Assembly: GCA_019116485.1 (NCBI GenBank)
Contig: DXBO01000121.1
Coordinates: forward strand, 1-44,399
Direction of reading: 5' to 3'
Length of the DNA stretch: 44,399 nt
From: Candidatus Gemmiger excrementavium
GTDB taxonomy: Bacteria > Bacillota > Clostridia > Oscillospirales > Ruminococcaceae
Of this stretch, positions 16,995-26,613 are shown one piece after another. The notes beneath the pieces are model-generated. The model had not been told where the DNA came from, searched no databases, and was given only the letters and a program-made list of their open reading frames with translations. Position 1 is the first letter of the stretch. Each line of letters starts with the position of its first letter. The position numbers were made by a program, and so were the translations under genes.

Positions 16995-18206
16995 TCAGGG
17001 CAGCGTGACGGTCCATTCGGCCAGCAGAACTTCTTCTTCAGCGTTTTTATCCAGCATCTGAACGCGCAGTTCGGTAACGCCCTCCGGCACCGCGTCAAAA
17101 TAATCTGTATGAACGGTACAGGACTGTACTTCATCCCAACGCTCACTTCCGGCTGCCGGCTGCAGTTTGGTCAAATTTTCCCCCTGCACCGCAAATGCCC
17201 GTAAAGCCGGCGCCGCGTCGCCCGGCAGCGGTCCAAACACTGCATATTCCATCTGGGTCTCACCAGGAGTAACTTTTACGCTAATCAGGCGCACGCCATT
17301 CTGCTCGCCGCCATCAATCTGTCCCACACGGGTAAGAGATGCATCCTCCGATACCGTGAAGTTCAGATTATAGGTTCCTTCCAGGGGAATTTTATCCTCG
17401 CTCTCCTCGGTTATGCCTACCAGATGGGAAAAAGTCAGCGAGGCCTGCATATCCCGGGTGTCTCCGGTGTAGTTCTGCAGATTGTACTGCATCTCACAGA
17501 AAAAGGTGTGGTCATCCTGTTTGCGGAAACAGGGCACCAGGTCCCCGCCGACAGATTCCCCGTTCAGCGTGACACCGCCGTACAGTGTGTTGGCCTCTGC
17601 CTCGGTCGTGTCCTCATACAACAGCGGCGGGTCAATGGTCACGGCGTCAAACCCGGCCAGGGTATCGTCTTCCGCCGTCAGGACCAGCCCTACCCGCAGA
17701 TAGAGTTCATCGCAGTAGACCTGGCTGAGGGTCAGCGTACAGGGATTTTCCGTCAGTATGTTTCCCGCGGCTGCCTGTACCTTTGGGGCCGTCTCGTCGC
17801 GTGCTTCCGGGGTGGGGTCCTGCTGAACTTCCGCCTCGATCTGCGTTGGTTGGGCATATTCCCCCAGATCGTTGCCCTGGAGGTAGCCTTTCGGCAGGTC
17901 GTTGAAATAGGCGAACACATCCCCCAGCAGGGGCAGCCCTTCTGCCAGAGCAGGGTTGATGCCGTTAAGCCCCACCAGCAGCACTGCGCAGGCCGCCCCT
18001 GCCGTCAGGACTTGCCCCCACGCCGGCAGACGCCGGGAAGAACGGCGGCTTTTTACTGCGTGCCCGGTGCGACGCGCCGCAGGGTTGCCGCACACCGTGC
18101 GCGTCAGTACGGCCCGGGTCAGGTGCTGCATCTCGGTATCGGTCAGTGCCGGGTCGGATGTTTCCAGCGTTTCCAGAGCATTCATCAGGTCGCGGTTGTC
18201 AAGCAT
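16995..18206 (-). CDS. DUF4179-type membrane protein, probable anti-sigma factor
   Basis: The 403-aa protein has a cytoplasmic N-terminus of about 65 residues, a transmembrane segment (about 67-82), the motif GINPALAEGLPLLGDVFAYFNDL typical of DUF4179 proteins (seen here split as NPALAEGLPLLGDVF and AYFNDL), and a large external beta-rich region. Its ATG lies inside the end of the ECF sigma gene (8-nt overlap), and an AAGGAGG site lies within that gene. Overlap, order and topology make it the likely membrane anti-sigma factor. The signal it senses is unknown. The assignment as anti-sigma is inference from context. Confidence 0.85.
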   Translation of the reverse strand: MLDNRDLMNALETLETSDPALTDTEMQHLTRAVLTRTVCGNPAARRTGHAVKSRRSSRRLPAWGQVLTAGAACAVLLVGLNGINPALAEGLPLLGDVFAYFNDLPKGYLQGNDLGEYAQPTQIEAEVQQDPTPEARDETAPKVQAAAGNILTENPCTLTLSQVYCDELYLRVGLVLTAEDDTLAGFDAVTIDPPLLYEDTTEAEANTLYGGVTLNGESVGGDLVPCFRKQDDHTFFCEMQYNLQNYTGDTRDMQASLTFSHLVGITEESEDKIPLEGTYNLNFTVSEDASLTRVGQIDGGEQNGVRLISVKVTPGETQMEYAVFGPLPGDAAPALRAFAVQGENLTKLQPAAGSERWDEVQSCTVHTDYFDAVPEGVTELRVQMLDKNAEEEVLLAEWTVTLP

Positions 18207-18753
18207 GGCTGTATCCTCCTTCTTTCAGCTGTCTGCGCAGCCGCTCCCGCCCCCGGCTGAGCCGGGTGTTGACGCTGGCCACGCTCATGCCCAGTGCTTC
18301 GGCGATTTCTCTGCCGGACTGCAGCAGGTAGTATTTACGCAGAAAAATATCCCGGTCCGGCGGGTCCATGGCTGCCACCAGTGCGCCCACCAGGTCCGCC
18401 GCGTCTCCGGTAGGGTCGGGCGGCAGGTCGGCCAGCGTCTGGGCCAGTTCCTCGGTCAATGGAATCTCCTGACGGCGCTGCAGTGCGCGGTAACGATTGA
18501 TGCCAGTGTTGCGTGCCGTCACAATAAGCCATGCCCGCACCGGTGTATCGGTGTCGTACAGGTGGCGGGCGTTGCGCCACAGCGCCACAAAGACATCCGC
18601 CATACATTCCTCCACATCCCGTTCCCGCCCGGGCAGAATGCGGCGCAGGACACCGCGCACCAGCGGGGCGTAGTCCCGCATGGCCCAGCGCAGCCCCGTT
18701 TCCGCGTCCTGCAGAATGGCCTGTGCGATGCAGGGGGCACAGGTGTTTTTCAT
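18199..18753 (-). CDS. ECF-type sigma-70 family sigma factor
   Basis: The 184-aa protein has region 2 (DYAPLVRGVLRRIL...DVEECMADVFVALW...TPVRAWLIVTARN, about residues 20-90) and region 4 (DRDIFLRKYYLLQSGREIAEALGMSVASVNTRLSRGRERL, about residues 130-178, given here in part). It lacks regions 1 and 3, as is usual for ECF sigma factors. The start at 18753 follows AAAAGGAG. An upstream in-frame extension to 18867 would cover the promoter and is rejected. It is coupled by an 8-nt overlap to the DUF4179 gene and has an ECF-type promoter just upstream, so it probably drives itself. Confidence 0.93.
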   Translation of the reverse strand: MKNTCAPCIAQAILQDAETGLRWAMRDYAPLVRGVLRRILPGRERDVEECMADVFVALWRNARHLYDTDTPVRAWLIVTARNTGINRYRALQRRQEIPLTEELAQTLADLPPDPTGDAADLVGALVAAMDPPDRDIFLRKYYLLQSGREIAEALGMSVASVNTRLSRGRERLRRQLKEGGYSHA

Positions 18754-18791
18754 TGCCTTCACTCCTTTTCGTTTTGGCGCCTTCACTCTGG

Positions 18792-18820
18792 TAGACAACG
18801 GCGGACGGGCTTTTCTTACA
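18792..18820 (-). promoter_or_regulatory. Candidate ECF autoregulatory promoter
   Basis: On the minus strand TGTAAG (18815-18820), a 17-bp spacer and TGTCTA (18792-18797) resemble the TGAAAC/TGTAAC and CGTCTA boxes known for Firmicutes ECF sigma factors. It lies 38 nt before the sigma gene. Confidence 0.6.
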
Positions 18821-18832
18821 CGCACGCAGGCA

Positions 18833-18860
18833 CAAAAAAGTCCCCCGGCAAAGCCGGGGG
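18833..18860 (-). terminator. Terminator after the DivIVA-like gene
   Basis: A perfect 8-bp stem CCCCCGGC/GCCGGGGG (18842-18849 with 18853-18860) with a 3-nt loop is followed on the minus strand by a run of T. Confidence 0.88.
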
Positions 18861-18873
18861 ATCTCATTGCAGT

Positions 18874-19854
18874 TTATTTTTTGTCACCAAGTTTGTCGAT
18901 TTCATCCTGCAAAAGCTGGGAAACCGGGCGATGTACACTGCGCAGACGGCGGTTCCGGGGCTGCGGCGGTGGCGGCGGCGTAGTACGATGAGGCCGTACC
19001 GGCTGGGCGGTGGCCTTGACGCGGAACTGCTGCGGGGCCGGTTTGGGCGGCTGCGGGGCGGGCGGCGGCTCCGGGGAATCCAGTTCCGGGGTTCCCTGGG
19101 CAAAATCCCGCATTTCAGTGCCCAGTTCCTTCAGTTCGGCCTCGGTATCGTCCAGCGCCTGGTAAATGGCCTGGGTAACACCGTCCAGGTCCAGAGTAGC
19201 GGCGCTGAGACGCCGGTCTACCCTGGCCAGCCGTTCCCGCACCAGCATGACACCCGCCGCAATGCCGCGGGCATTTTCCGCCATGCGGTTCTTCTGGGTG
19301 TCAGCTTGCTGTTTCAGCTCCCTTTCGGCACTTTCGGCATAGAGTTTGGCATCAGCCAAAATTTTGCTGGCTTCCAGCCGGGCTTCCCGCACCATCTCAG
19401 GCGTAGGCACGACGGCGGCGCCCGTCTGACGGGCGGCGGCCAGCTGCTTTTGCAGATCATCCACCTGTTGCTGCAGGTCATGACATTTCAGCTGCCAGAT
19501 GTTGGCGTTCTTCTGGCTCTCTTTCTGGCCGCTCTGGTAGGTGTCCAGTTGCTTGTGCAGCGATTCCAGTTCTTCGTCATGTTCATGGCGTTTGGATTCC
19601 GCTGCATCGGCCCGCTGATTGGCGGCCTCCAGCTCCGCTTTCAGTGTCTCGATGCGGGTCTCCCCTTCGGTACGGCGGGCACGGACTTCCTCCAGTTCGG
19701 ACTGCAGGCGGCGCAGCTTTTCCTCATACCGCATCTCCTGCTGCTGGGCCTCATCGGCCAACGCATTCATGTACGCCAGCACATCATTCTTATCAAAACC
19801 GAACAGGCTGGAACGGAATCCCTGTTCCTGTACGTTCTTCGTCTCAGACGGCAT
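18874..19854 (-). CDS. DivIVA-like coiled-coil protein
   Basis: The 326-aa protein begins with a DivIVA-type N-terminal domain (FRSSLFGFDKNDVLAYMNAL, seen here at residues 13-32). A long coiled coil follows (about 35-235) that is rich in Glu, Gln, Lys and Leu, and then a proline-rich linker (about 255-305) and a short basic end. DivIVA-domain proteins bind curved membrane at poles and septa and organise division or wall growth. It lies 37 nt behind ftsZ and before a terminator, so the two are co-transcribed, which supports a septal role. It could also be named a SepIVA- or GpsB-like scaffold. Partners are unknown. Confidence 0.82.
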   Translation of the reverse strand: MPSETKNVQEQGFRSSLFGFDKNDVLAYMNALADEAQQQEMRYEEKLRRLQSELEEVRARRTEGETRIETLKAELEAANQRADAAESKRHEHDEELESLHKQLDTYQSGQKESQKNANIWQLKCHDLQQQVDDLQKQLAAARQTGAAVVPTPEMVREARLEASKILADAKLYAESAERELKQQADTQKNRMAENARGIAAGVMLVRERLARVDRRLSAATLDLDGVTQAIYQALDDTEAELKELGTEMRDFAQGTPELDSPEPPPAPQPPKPAPQQFRVKATAQPVRPHRTTPPPPPQPRNRRLRSVHRPVSQLLQDEIDKLGDKK

Positions 19855-19891
19855 GGCGTTTTACATCCTCTCGCAGCAAAGTGGGCAAAAA

Positions 19892-21109
<1,218 letters not shown>

Positions 21110-21210
21110 GAGTGTATCCCCCTAAAATGTAAAAGTGTCACCGGACCTTTGCATCGCTGGCCCGGAATGGGCACACTGGTCCGTGAATTTTTTGCATATA
21201 ACCGATTATT

Positions 21211-21239
21211 AGAATACCAAATTTCACGGCCGATTTCAA
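21211..21239 (-). promoter_or_regulatory. Promoter of ftsZ
   Basis: On the minus strand TTGAAA (21234-21239), a 17-bp spacer ending in TGG, and TATTCT (21211-21216) lie about 100 nt before ftsZ. The 248-nt gap between murA and ftsZ holds no gene that I can support. Confidence 0.65.
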
Positions 21240-21357
21240 TACCTGTGGGGAAAATTCGCAAAAAAATGCCTGTTTCGCCGCAGATTCCACCAACCGTAGG
21301 GGCGGGTGGCAGAATTATTTGGCACAAACGTCGAAAAAACGTGGAGTTCGGGCTTTC

Positions 21358-22656
21358 TCAGATGCGGGCGGCAGCGTGCACAGGGCGGTTTCCTTCCGCC
21401 AGCACCAGTCCCCCCAGAGATGCCAGTTCGCCGGGCAGGTCGGCATAGCCGCGGCGGATATGCCCGGGGTCCTGCAGGAGCGTCGTGCCCCGGGCAGCCA
21501 GCGCCGCCACCGCCAGCGCCGCACCGCCGCGCAGGTCCGGGGCTGTGACCCGGGCAGCCTGCAGCGCCGCACCGCCGCCGATGTACAGTGCCCGGCCCCG
21601 GGCACGGCAGTCCGCCCCCATGGCAGCAAACCCTGCTGCGCAGGCAAAACGGTTGGCAAACAGGTAGTCATAGATTTCGCTGGGGGCATCGGCCTGGAGC
21701 AGTACCGCCGCCGCCAGGGGGGCGGTATCGGTGGCAAAGGCGGGCCAGGCGTTGGCGCACAGCTGCTGCCCGCCCCGCAGCGGCAGGGCCGGGTCGCGGG
21801 CAATAACCACATCCCTCTCCCCTGTTTCTATCTGCACCCCGCAGCATTCCAGAAAATCCAGAAACGCCCGGTAATACTGCGGTGCGCACCCTTGTACCGT
21901 GATGCGCCCGCCCGCAGCCGCCACAGCGGCAGCATAGGTAGCCGCCGCAATGCGGTCCGGCAGCGGCGTATGCAACGCCCCGCCCAGAGGGCGGCGGCCC
22001 TGTATGACCAGAACCGGAGTACCGGCTCCCGTGATGGAAGCACCGCAGGCGCAGAGAAAATCAGCCAGATCACAGACTTCCGGTTCACAGGCCGCGCCCC
22101 GCAGCACCGTGGTGCCCATGGCGCAGCAGGCCGCCATCAGCAGGGTCATGGTAGCCCCCACACTGGGCAGCCGCAAGGTGAAATCCACTGCCTGCAGCGG
22201 TCCGAAGCGGCGCAGCGTCGCCGCTTCCCCTTCCAGTTCCACCCGGGCGCCCATGGCCGCCAGTCCCGCCAGATGGATATCCACCGGGCGAGGCCCCAGG
22301 CGGCACCCCCCGGGCAGCGGCAGCCGTACCATACCCGCCCGGCACAGCAGCGGCGCCAGATAGAACACCGAACTGCGCATGGCTCCCGCCAGCGGGGGTG
22401 GTATCTCACCGCAGAGAGATCCCGGCGTGACGGGGCGGGTGTACAAGTCGGCTCCGCGCCGCTCTGCCGGGGCGCCCACCGCCCGCAGCAGCGCCAGACT
22501 GGTGTCCACATCGCTCAGTGCCGGTACGCCGCGCAGGCAGCAGGGGCCGCCGCACAGCAGGCTGGCCGCCAACAGCGGCAGCACACTGTTTTTGGCTGCC
22601 GCCGGGTGAATGGTTCCGTGCAGGGTCTGCCCGCCGGTGATGGTGATGGTCTGCAT
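21358..22656 (-). CDS. murA: UDP-N-acetylglucosamine 1-carboxyvinyltransferase (MurA)
   Basis: MurA transfers enolpyruvate from PEP to UDP-GlcNAc, the first committed step of peptidoglycan synthesis. The 432-aa protein keeps the key residues: Lys-Asn in AAKNSVLP (near residue 22), the fosfomycin-target Cys in PGGCRLGPRPVD, and the catalytic Asp in FATDTAPL. It is unusually rich in Ala, Cys and Gly, and it diverges in the middle. Firmicutes often carry two MurA paralogues, and this could be the secondary one. It lies between dpaAB and ftsZ on the same strand, but a terminator separates it from dpaB. Confidence 0.92.
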   Translation of the reverse strand: MQTITITGGQTLHGTIHPAAAKNSVLPLLAASLLCGGPCCLRGVPALSDVDTSLALLRAVGAPAERRGADLYTRPVTPGSLCGEIPPPLAGAMRSSVFYLAPLLCRAGMVRLPLPGGCRLGPRPVDIHLAGLAAMGARVELEGEAATLRRFGPLQAVDFTLRLPSVGATMTLLMAACCAMGTTVLRGAACEPEVCDLADFLCACGASITGAGTPVLVIQGRRPLGGALHTPLPDRIAAATYAAAVAAAGGRITVQGCAPQYYRAFLDFLECCGVQIETGERDVVIARDPALPLRGGQQLCANAWPAFATDTAPLAAAVLLQADAPSEIYDYLFANRFACAAGFAAMGADCRARGRALYIGGGAALQAARVTAPDLRGGAALAVAALAARGTTLLQDPGHIRRGYADLPGELASLGGLVLAEGNRPVHAAARI

Positions 22657-22683
22657 GATGCCCCCCTTTGCCGCAGGGCGCGA

Positions 22684-22716
22684 AAAAAATACAAAGCCGG
22701 TGGCCCGCCGCCTTTG
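22684..22716 (-). terminator. Terminator after dpaB
   Basis: An interrupted stem at 22692-22716 (CAAAG/CTTTG at its base, with inner GC pairs) is followed on the minus strand by a run of seven T. It ends the dpaAB transcript ahead of murA. Confidence 0.65.
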
Positions 22717-22764
22717 CGTTTGCGCCCCATAACTTATATGTGTCTGCCGCCCTTGGTTATGCCT

Positions 22765-23352
22765 TCACAGCAGCAGCGGCTGCAGCTGTGCCCCTCGCAG
22801 GGCGCTTTCCAGGGCGTCGGGCAGCAGGGTGAAATCACTCTTCAGACTGGTGGGTTTTTTATAGCTGTCATCCTGGCCGAAAGGCACAAAATAGTAGTGC
22901 TTGCGCTGCAGCAGCGCCGCCAGGGCCTGGGCACTGCCCGCCAGGCCGTCGTTGGTGGAGGGCGCCACCACAATAGGGCGCCCGTTGCGCAGCAGACTTT
23001 TGGCCGCCAATGCCACTGTGGTGGAACTGATGCCCGCGGCCAGCAACGCCATGGTGGTACCGGTAGCGGGGGCAATGACCAGGGCCTGGGCCAGTTTCTC
23101 CGGCCCCAGGGGTTCCACGGCCTGCAGGGTGGTCAACGGCAGGTGGCCGGTCATCTGATACAAAGTCTTCTGCAAAGATTCGGCCGTTCCGAAGCGCGTG
23201 TCCTGGGTCGCAGCGCTGGCACTGAGAATGGGCAGGATGTCCCATCCCCGCGCCTGCAGGACCCGGACCTGGGGCAGCACCGCCGAAAAACTGCAAAAAC
23301 TGCCGCACAGGGCAAAGGCCACCGTGCGCTGTGCGTCGTTATGTTGTGTCAT
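22765..23352 (-). CDS. dpaB: Dipicolinate synthase subunit B
   Basis: DpaB (SpoVFB) is the flavoprotein-like subunit of dipicolinate synthase, which makes the spore-core chelator dipicolinic acid in the mother cell. The 195-aa protein shows ALCGSFCSFSAVLPQ at the N-terminus, APATGTTMALLAAGI, VVAPSTNDGLAGSA and the C-terminal YYFVPFGQDD. I chose the ATG at 23352. It overlaps the dpaA stop (ATGA), which shows coupling. A longer in-frame start would run far into dpaA. Confidence 0.94.
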   Translation of the reverse strand: MTQHNDAQRTVAFALCGSFCSFSAVLPQVRVLQARGWDILPILSASAATQDTRFGTAESLQKTLYQMTGHLPLTTLQAVEPLGPEKLAQALVIAPATGTTMALLAAGISSTTVALAAKSLLRNGRPIVVAPSTNDGLAGSAQALAALLQRKHYYFVPFGQDDSYKKPTSLKSDFTLLPDALESALRGAQLQPLLL

Positions 23353-24137
23353 GCAAGTTCCCCTCTTTCTTCCAGAATCGTCAGCACCGTCTGGGCGATC
23401 AGTGCCCCGGCCGTGCGCGGCGCACACTTGCCTGGCAGGGCCAGAGCATGCTCGGCGTGCAGGCCCAGCGCCGCCGCCGCAGCAAAATCCGTGCCCCCCG
23501 GCAGACTGGCCAGGTCGATGATCAGTGCCTCAGGCGGCAGTTGTTCCAGCAATGGCCGGGTCAGCACCAGTGCCGGTATGGTATTGACCACCGCGTCATA
23601 GCCGGGCAGCAGCCCCGCAACGGCGTTCAACGGCGCGGCCCGATGCCCTGCACACCGGGCGTTGGCCCGCTGCTCGGCACTGCGGGCCGCCACCGTCACA
23701 TGGCCCCCCAGCAGTTCCAGCCGCCGTGCCACGGCACGCCCGATACGGCCATACCCCAGCACCAGGAAATCACTCTCCCACACGGTGCGTTCCCGCAGTT
23801 GCAGCAGCAGTGACAGGCACCCTTCTGCCGTGGGCACCGCGTTGAGGCATTCCAGTTCCGGGCGGCTGAAATAATCCACCAGCGGCAAGTCGGCTTCCCG
23901 CGCAGCCCGGCGCAGCGGTTCACCGGGGCGCCCCGCCAGCAGCAGAGTCCCGGGCCGCACCGCTTGCAGCGTGCGCGCCACCTCGTCGCTGACACGTTCC
24001 TGGGACATGGGCAGCAGTACATAGTCGGCCAGTACGGCAGCCTCCGGGCCGATAACCCGGAACCCTGCGCCCCGCAAGGTCTGCGCCGCCGCCCGCTGCC
24101 GCGCGTCGTGCCCCGTTACGCAAAAGGTTTTTGGCAT
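23349..24137 (-). CDS. dpaA: Dipicolinate synthase subunit A
   Basis: DpaA (SpoVFA) is the Rossmann-fold subunit that reduces dihydrodipicolinate-derived substrate to dipicolinate. The 262-aa protein has the dinucleotide motif VLGYGRIGRAVARRLELLG (given here as residues around 125-143), NAVPTAEG, and IDLASLPGGTDF. It overlaps dpaB by 4 nt. A sigma-K-like promoter lies just upstream, in keeping with late mother-cell expression of spoVF in Bacillus. With SpoVAC/AD/AE elsewhere in the window, the organism can both make and import dipicolinate. Confidence 0.94.
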   Translation of the reverse strand: MPKTFCVTGHDARQRAAAQTLRGAGFRVIGPEAAVLADYVLLPMSQERVSDEVARTLQAVRPGTLLLAGRPGEPLRRAAREADLPLVDYFSRPELECLNAVPTAEGCLSLLLQLRERTVWESDFLVLGYGRIGRAVARRLELLGGHVTVAARSAEQRANARCAGHRAAPLNAVAGLLPGYDAVVNTIPALVLTRPLLEQLPPEALIIDLASLPGGTDFAAAAALGLHAEHALALPGKCAPRTAGALIAQTVLTILEERGELA

Positions 24138-24159
24138 CGCTCTCCCCCCTTGTCTGCGT

Positions 24160-24189
24160 CATACTATGCCGCCGACACAAAAGGGGTGT
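24160..24189 (-). promoter_or_regulatory. Candidate sigma-K promoter of dpaAB
   Basis: On the minus strand ACACC (24185-24189), a 16-bp spacer and CATAGTATG (24160-24168) come close to the Bacillus sigma-K pattern AC-16/17-CATAnnnTA. The box lies 22 nt before dpaA. Confidence 0.45.
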
Positions 24190-24197
24190 ATGCAGCA

Positions 24198-24227
24198 GAA
24201 AAGCGCCCTGCCGCAAGGCAGAGCGCT
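24198..24227 (-). terminator. Terminator after the larger LytM-like gene
   Basis: An 11-bp stem with one G-U pair (24202-24212 with 24217-24227) and a 4-nt loop is followed on the minus strand by TTTTC. Confidence 0.82.
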
Positions 24228-24243
24228 TCGTGGGGCCATAATA

Positions 24244-26520
24244 TCAATAGTATTTCAGGGCATCGCACTGGCCGCGCCACACAGGCAGCGGGTCCACCGG
24301 CACATCACCGATGCGCAGTTCCGCCACGGTGGTTCTGCCGCAAGTCGCCAGGGTCTGTCCCTGTTTCAGGGTCTCTCCGACTTTGACTTCCAACTCATCC
24401 AGGCCGTAGAAGATGCTCTTGACACCCGCGCCGTGGTCGATGACCAGCGTGTTGCCGTACACACCGCCCAGGTCTTTGGCCAGCAGCACCGTACCGTTGG
24501 CCGGTGCGATGAGCAGTTCGCCCCGGGCTGTGTTGAGGATGGTGTTGATGGCCGTGCGGCCTCCCGCACCGGTGTTGGCACTCCGCTCGCTGTAACTGCG
24601 GCCCACATACTCTGTGGTGCCGTAGGCCAGCTCCACATCCAGCGTGCGCAGGAAAGGCTGTACGAAGTTGCTGTTGGTCCAGGCAATTTCGTCATCACCG
24701 TCGGCCAGCAGGGTCTTTACCGCCGCGGGCATGTCGGCATCGCCAATATAGGGCTGTGCCCGCTGGGATTCACTGCTGTAGTCCTTGTACTCCCAATCGG
24801 CGGCACGCACCTTGAGGGTCAGCGGTTCGGTATGGCCGCCCGCTGTAACGGTGATGGCGTAGTCCTGCGCTTTCTGGTTCCAGGGAATGGGCAGGTAGCA
24901 GACCCAGCCCACCCCGGCCGGATAAAAGCCGGTGTTTTCCAGCTCGGTTTCGATCTTGGGCGGCTGCCCGTCCAGCGTGGTGCCCACGCGAATCGCCGCG
25001 ACGCCGCCCTGGTCCACCGTTTCACTGTTCAGGTGGATGGAAGCCCGCACGCCCAGATCAAAGGTAAAGAGCCAGGTCTCACTGCCGCTTACATCCGCCG
25101 CGCCGGACACCGTACTCTGGTCAACATATACCACCAGCTTGGCGGTGTACTGCCCATTGGCGGCAAACTGATAGGCGGCGAAGGATTCCACATCGCCCTC
25201 ATAGATCACGTTATCGGCGCTGTCCGTTACAGTCAGTTCAGCCCGGTAGTCCGACGGGCTGATCTCAACGTCAGGGGAAGACTGTTCCACCGGGGATTCC
25301 AGCATAACCGGCACGCTGCTCAGCGTTTCGGCATAGGTGCGCTTGAACAGATTGCCCACCACAGGCACTTTCCACTTGTAAGCCGCGGGCTGGACCGTCT
25401 GCCCCCCGAAACTCACAGTGATGACGGGCACCATATCGGGAGTGGCGCTGCGGTACAGCCAGGCCACACCGCCGCCGGCGATGACCAGCACAAAGAACAC
25501 CACCAGCAACAGCCACTTACACATACCGGACACACCGTTGCGCAGGCGGTCCTGCAGGGTGGCGGGCTGCTCCTCAGCTTCTTCGGCCTCCTCGGCAGTT
25601 TCAGCCTCCATGTGGGCCGTGATCTGTTCCACCGAAAGCTGCACCGTGCGGGTCAGGTCGGACAGGCGCTTTTCTCCATCCGTCTCGGCGGTTTCTTCCC
25701 CGGTCTGTTCCTGCCCGGGCGCTTCGGCATCGGTATGGCCGGTCTCTTCCGTCGTCTCAGCGGAAGACATTTCCTCCTCGCCGGAAGCCGGTCCCCCATT
25801 CTCGTCTTCTGCCGCCTCCGGGGGCTCCGCTGTTTCTTCATCATCCCCGGCGTCCGTTTCGGGCTGTACCTCTGCAGAGGGTTCTTCCTTTTCCGGGTCA
25901 TGATCCTGCCCGGCAGCCTCTTCTGTTTCCTCACGGTCTGACGGCTCGGCTTCCTCTTGCTCCGCCGGGATTTCTTCCGGCTCCGCAAGGGGTTCTTCCG
26001 GGACGCCCGATTGAAGCACGGCCTTTTCCGGCGTATCCTGCATCATTTTATCCAGCGCGTCGGACAGGTCTACCTCCGATACCGCCACGCCGTCCGGCAG
26101 CGGGTCCTCCCTCTCTTCGGGCAGCGGAACGGTGTGTTCCGGCGCTGCCTGCGGGGGAGTCTTGTCAGCCGCATCCCCGGACGGTTCCGCAGATTCCGGC
26201 GCAGCAGAACTTTCGGAACGCTCCGGGCTTTCCTTTTCCTCGGCCTGTCCAGGTTCCACCTCTTGCCGGGAGACCGGGTCCTCCTGCACCGGCGGAGCCG
26301 CATTCTCGGTCTCCGCCGGCTCCGGGGCCGGCGCTTCAGGTTCCTCCTGCGGGGTATCCTGTTCCGGTACCGCAGGTTCCTTCACCAGCTGGGGCACCGT
26401 TTCCTGCGCCGTCCGCTCCCGGGACGCAGTATCCCCCTGCCCGGCAGCCGGTTTCTTTTTGCGGCGCTTTTTTCCTTTGCCCTGAGGGGGCAAGGCAGTC
26501 TTCTTCTCCTCAGTGTCCAT
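24244..26520 (-). CDS. Membrane protein with long acidic N-terminus and degenerate LytM/M23 domain
   Basis: The 758-aa protein starts with a basic patch (KGKKRRKKK) and an acidic, low-complexity cytoplasmic region of about 330 residues. One transmembrane segment follows (about 335-357), then a beta-rich region, then a C-terminal LytM/M23 fold (about 640-745) recognisable by GNTLVIDHGAGVKSIFYGLDELEVKVGETLKQGQTLA (seen in part). The metal ligands of active M23 peptidases are missing: the H-x-x-x-D stretch is replaced by TAINT, and HxH by VAELRIG. It is thus probably a binding or scaffold protein like SpoIVFA or SpoIIQ. I prefer ATG at 26520, because a GTG at 26547 abuts its ribosome site. A shorter paralogue lies upstream. 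Confidence 0.78.
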   Translation of the reverse strand: MDTEEKKTALPPQGKGKKRRKKKPAAGQGDTASRERTAQETVPQLVKEPAVPEQDTPQEEPEAPAPEPAETENAAPPVQEDPVSRQEVEPGQAEEKESPERSESSAAPESAEPSGDAADKTPPQAAPEHTVPLPEEREDPLPDGVAVSEVDLSDALDKMMQDTPEKAVLQSGVPEEPLAEPEEIPAEQEEAEPSDREETEEAAGQDHDPEKEEPSAEVQPETDAGDDEETAEPPEAAEDENGGPASGEEEMSSAETTEETGHTDAEAPGQEQTGEETAETDGEKRLSDLTRTVQLSVEQITAHMEAETAEEAEEAEEQPATLQDRLRNGVSGMCKWLLLVVFFVLVIAGGGVAWLYRSATPDMVPVITVSFGGQTVQPAAYKWKVPVVGNLFKRTYAETLSSVPVMLESPVEQSSPDVEISPSDYRAELTVTDSADNVIYEGDVESFAAYQFAANGQYTAKLVVYVDQSTVSGAADVSGSETWLFTFDLGVRASIHLNSETVDQGGVAAIRVGTTLDGQPPKIETELENTGFYPAGVGWVCYLPIPWNQKAQDYAITVTAGGHTEPLTLKVRAADWEYKDYSSESQRAQPYIGDADMPAAVKTLLADGDDEIAWTNSNFVQPFLRTLDVELAYGTTEYVGRSYSERSANTGAGGRTAINTILNTARGELLIAPANGTVLLAKDLGGVYGNTLVIDHGAGVKSIFYGLDELEVKVGETLKQGQTLATCGRTTVAELRIGDVPVDPLPVWRGQCDALKYY

Positions 26521-26613
26521 TGTATCAGCCACTTTCCTGTTTCCCACTCCTATGAATTGCCAAAGCAGCGGACGATCCGCTGTCCTTCCATATATAGCAG
26601 CACGGTGGTCTGT

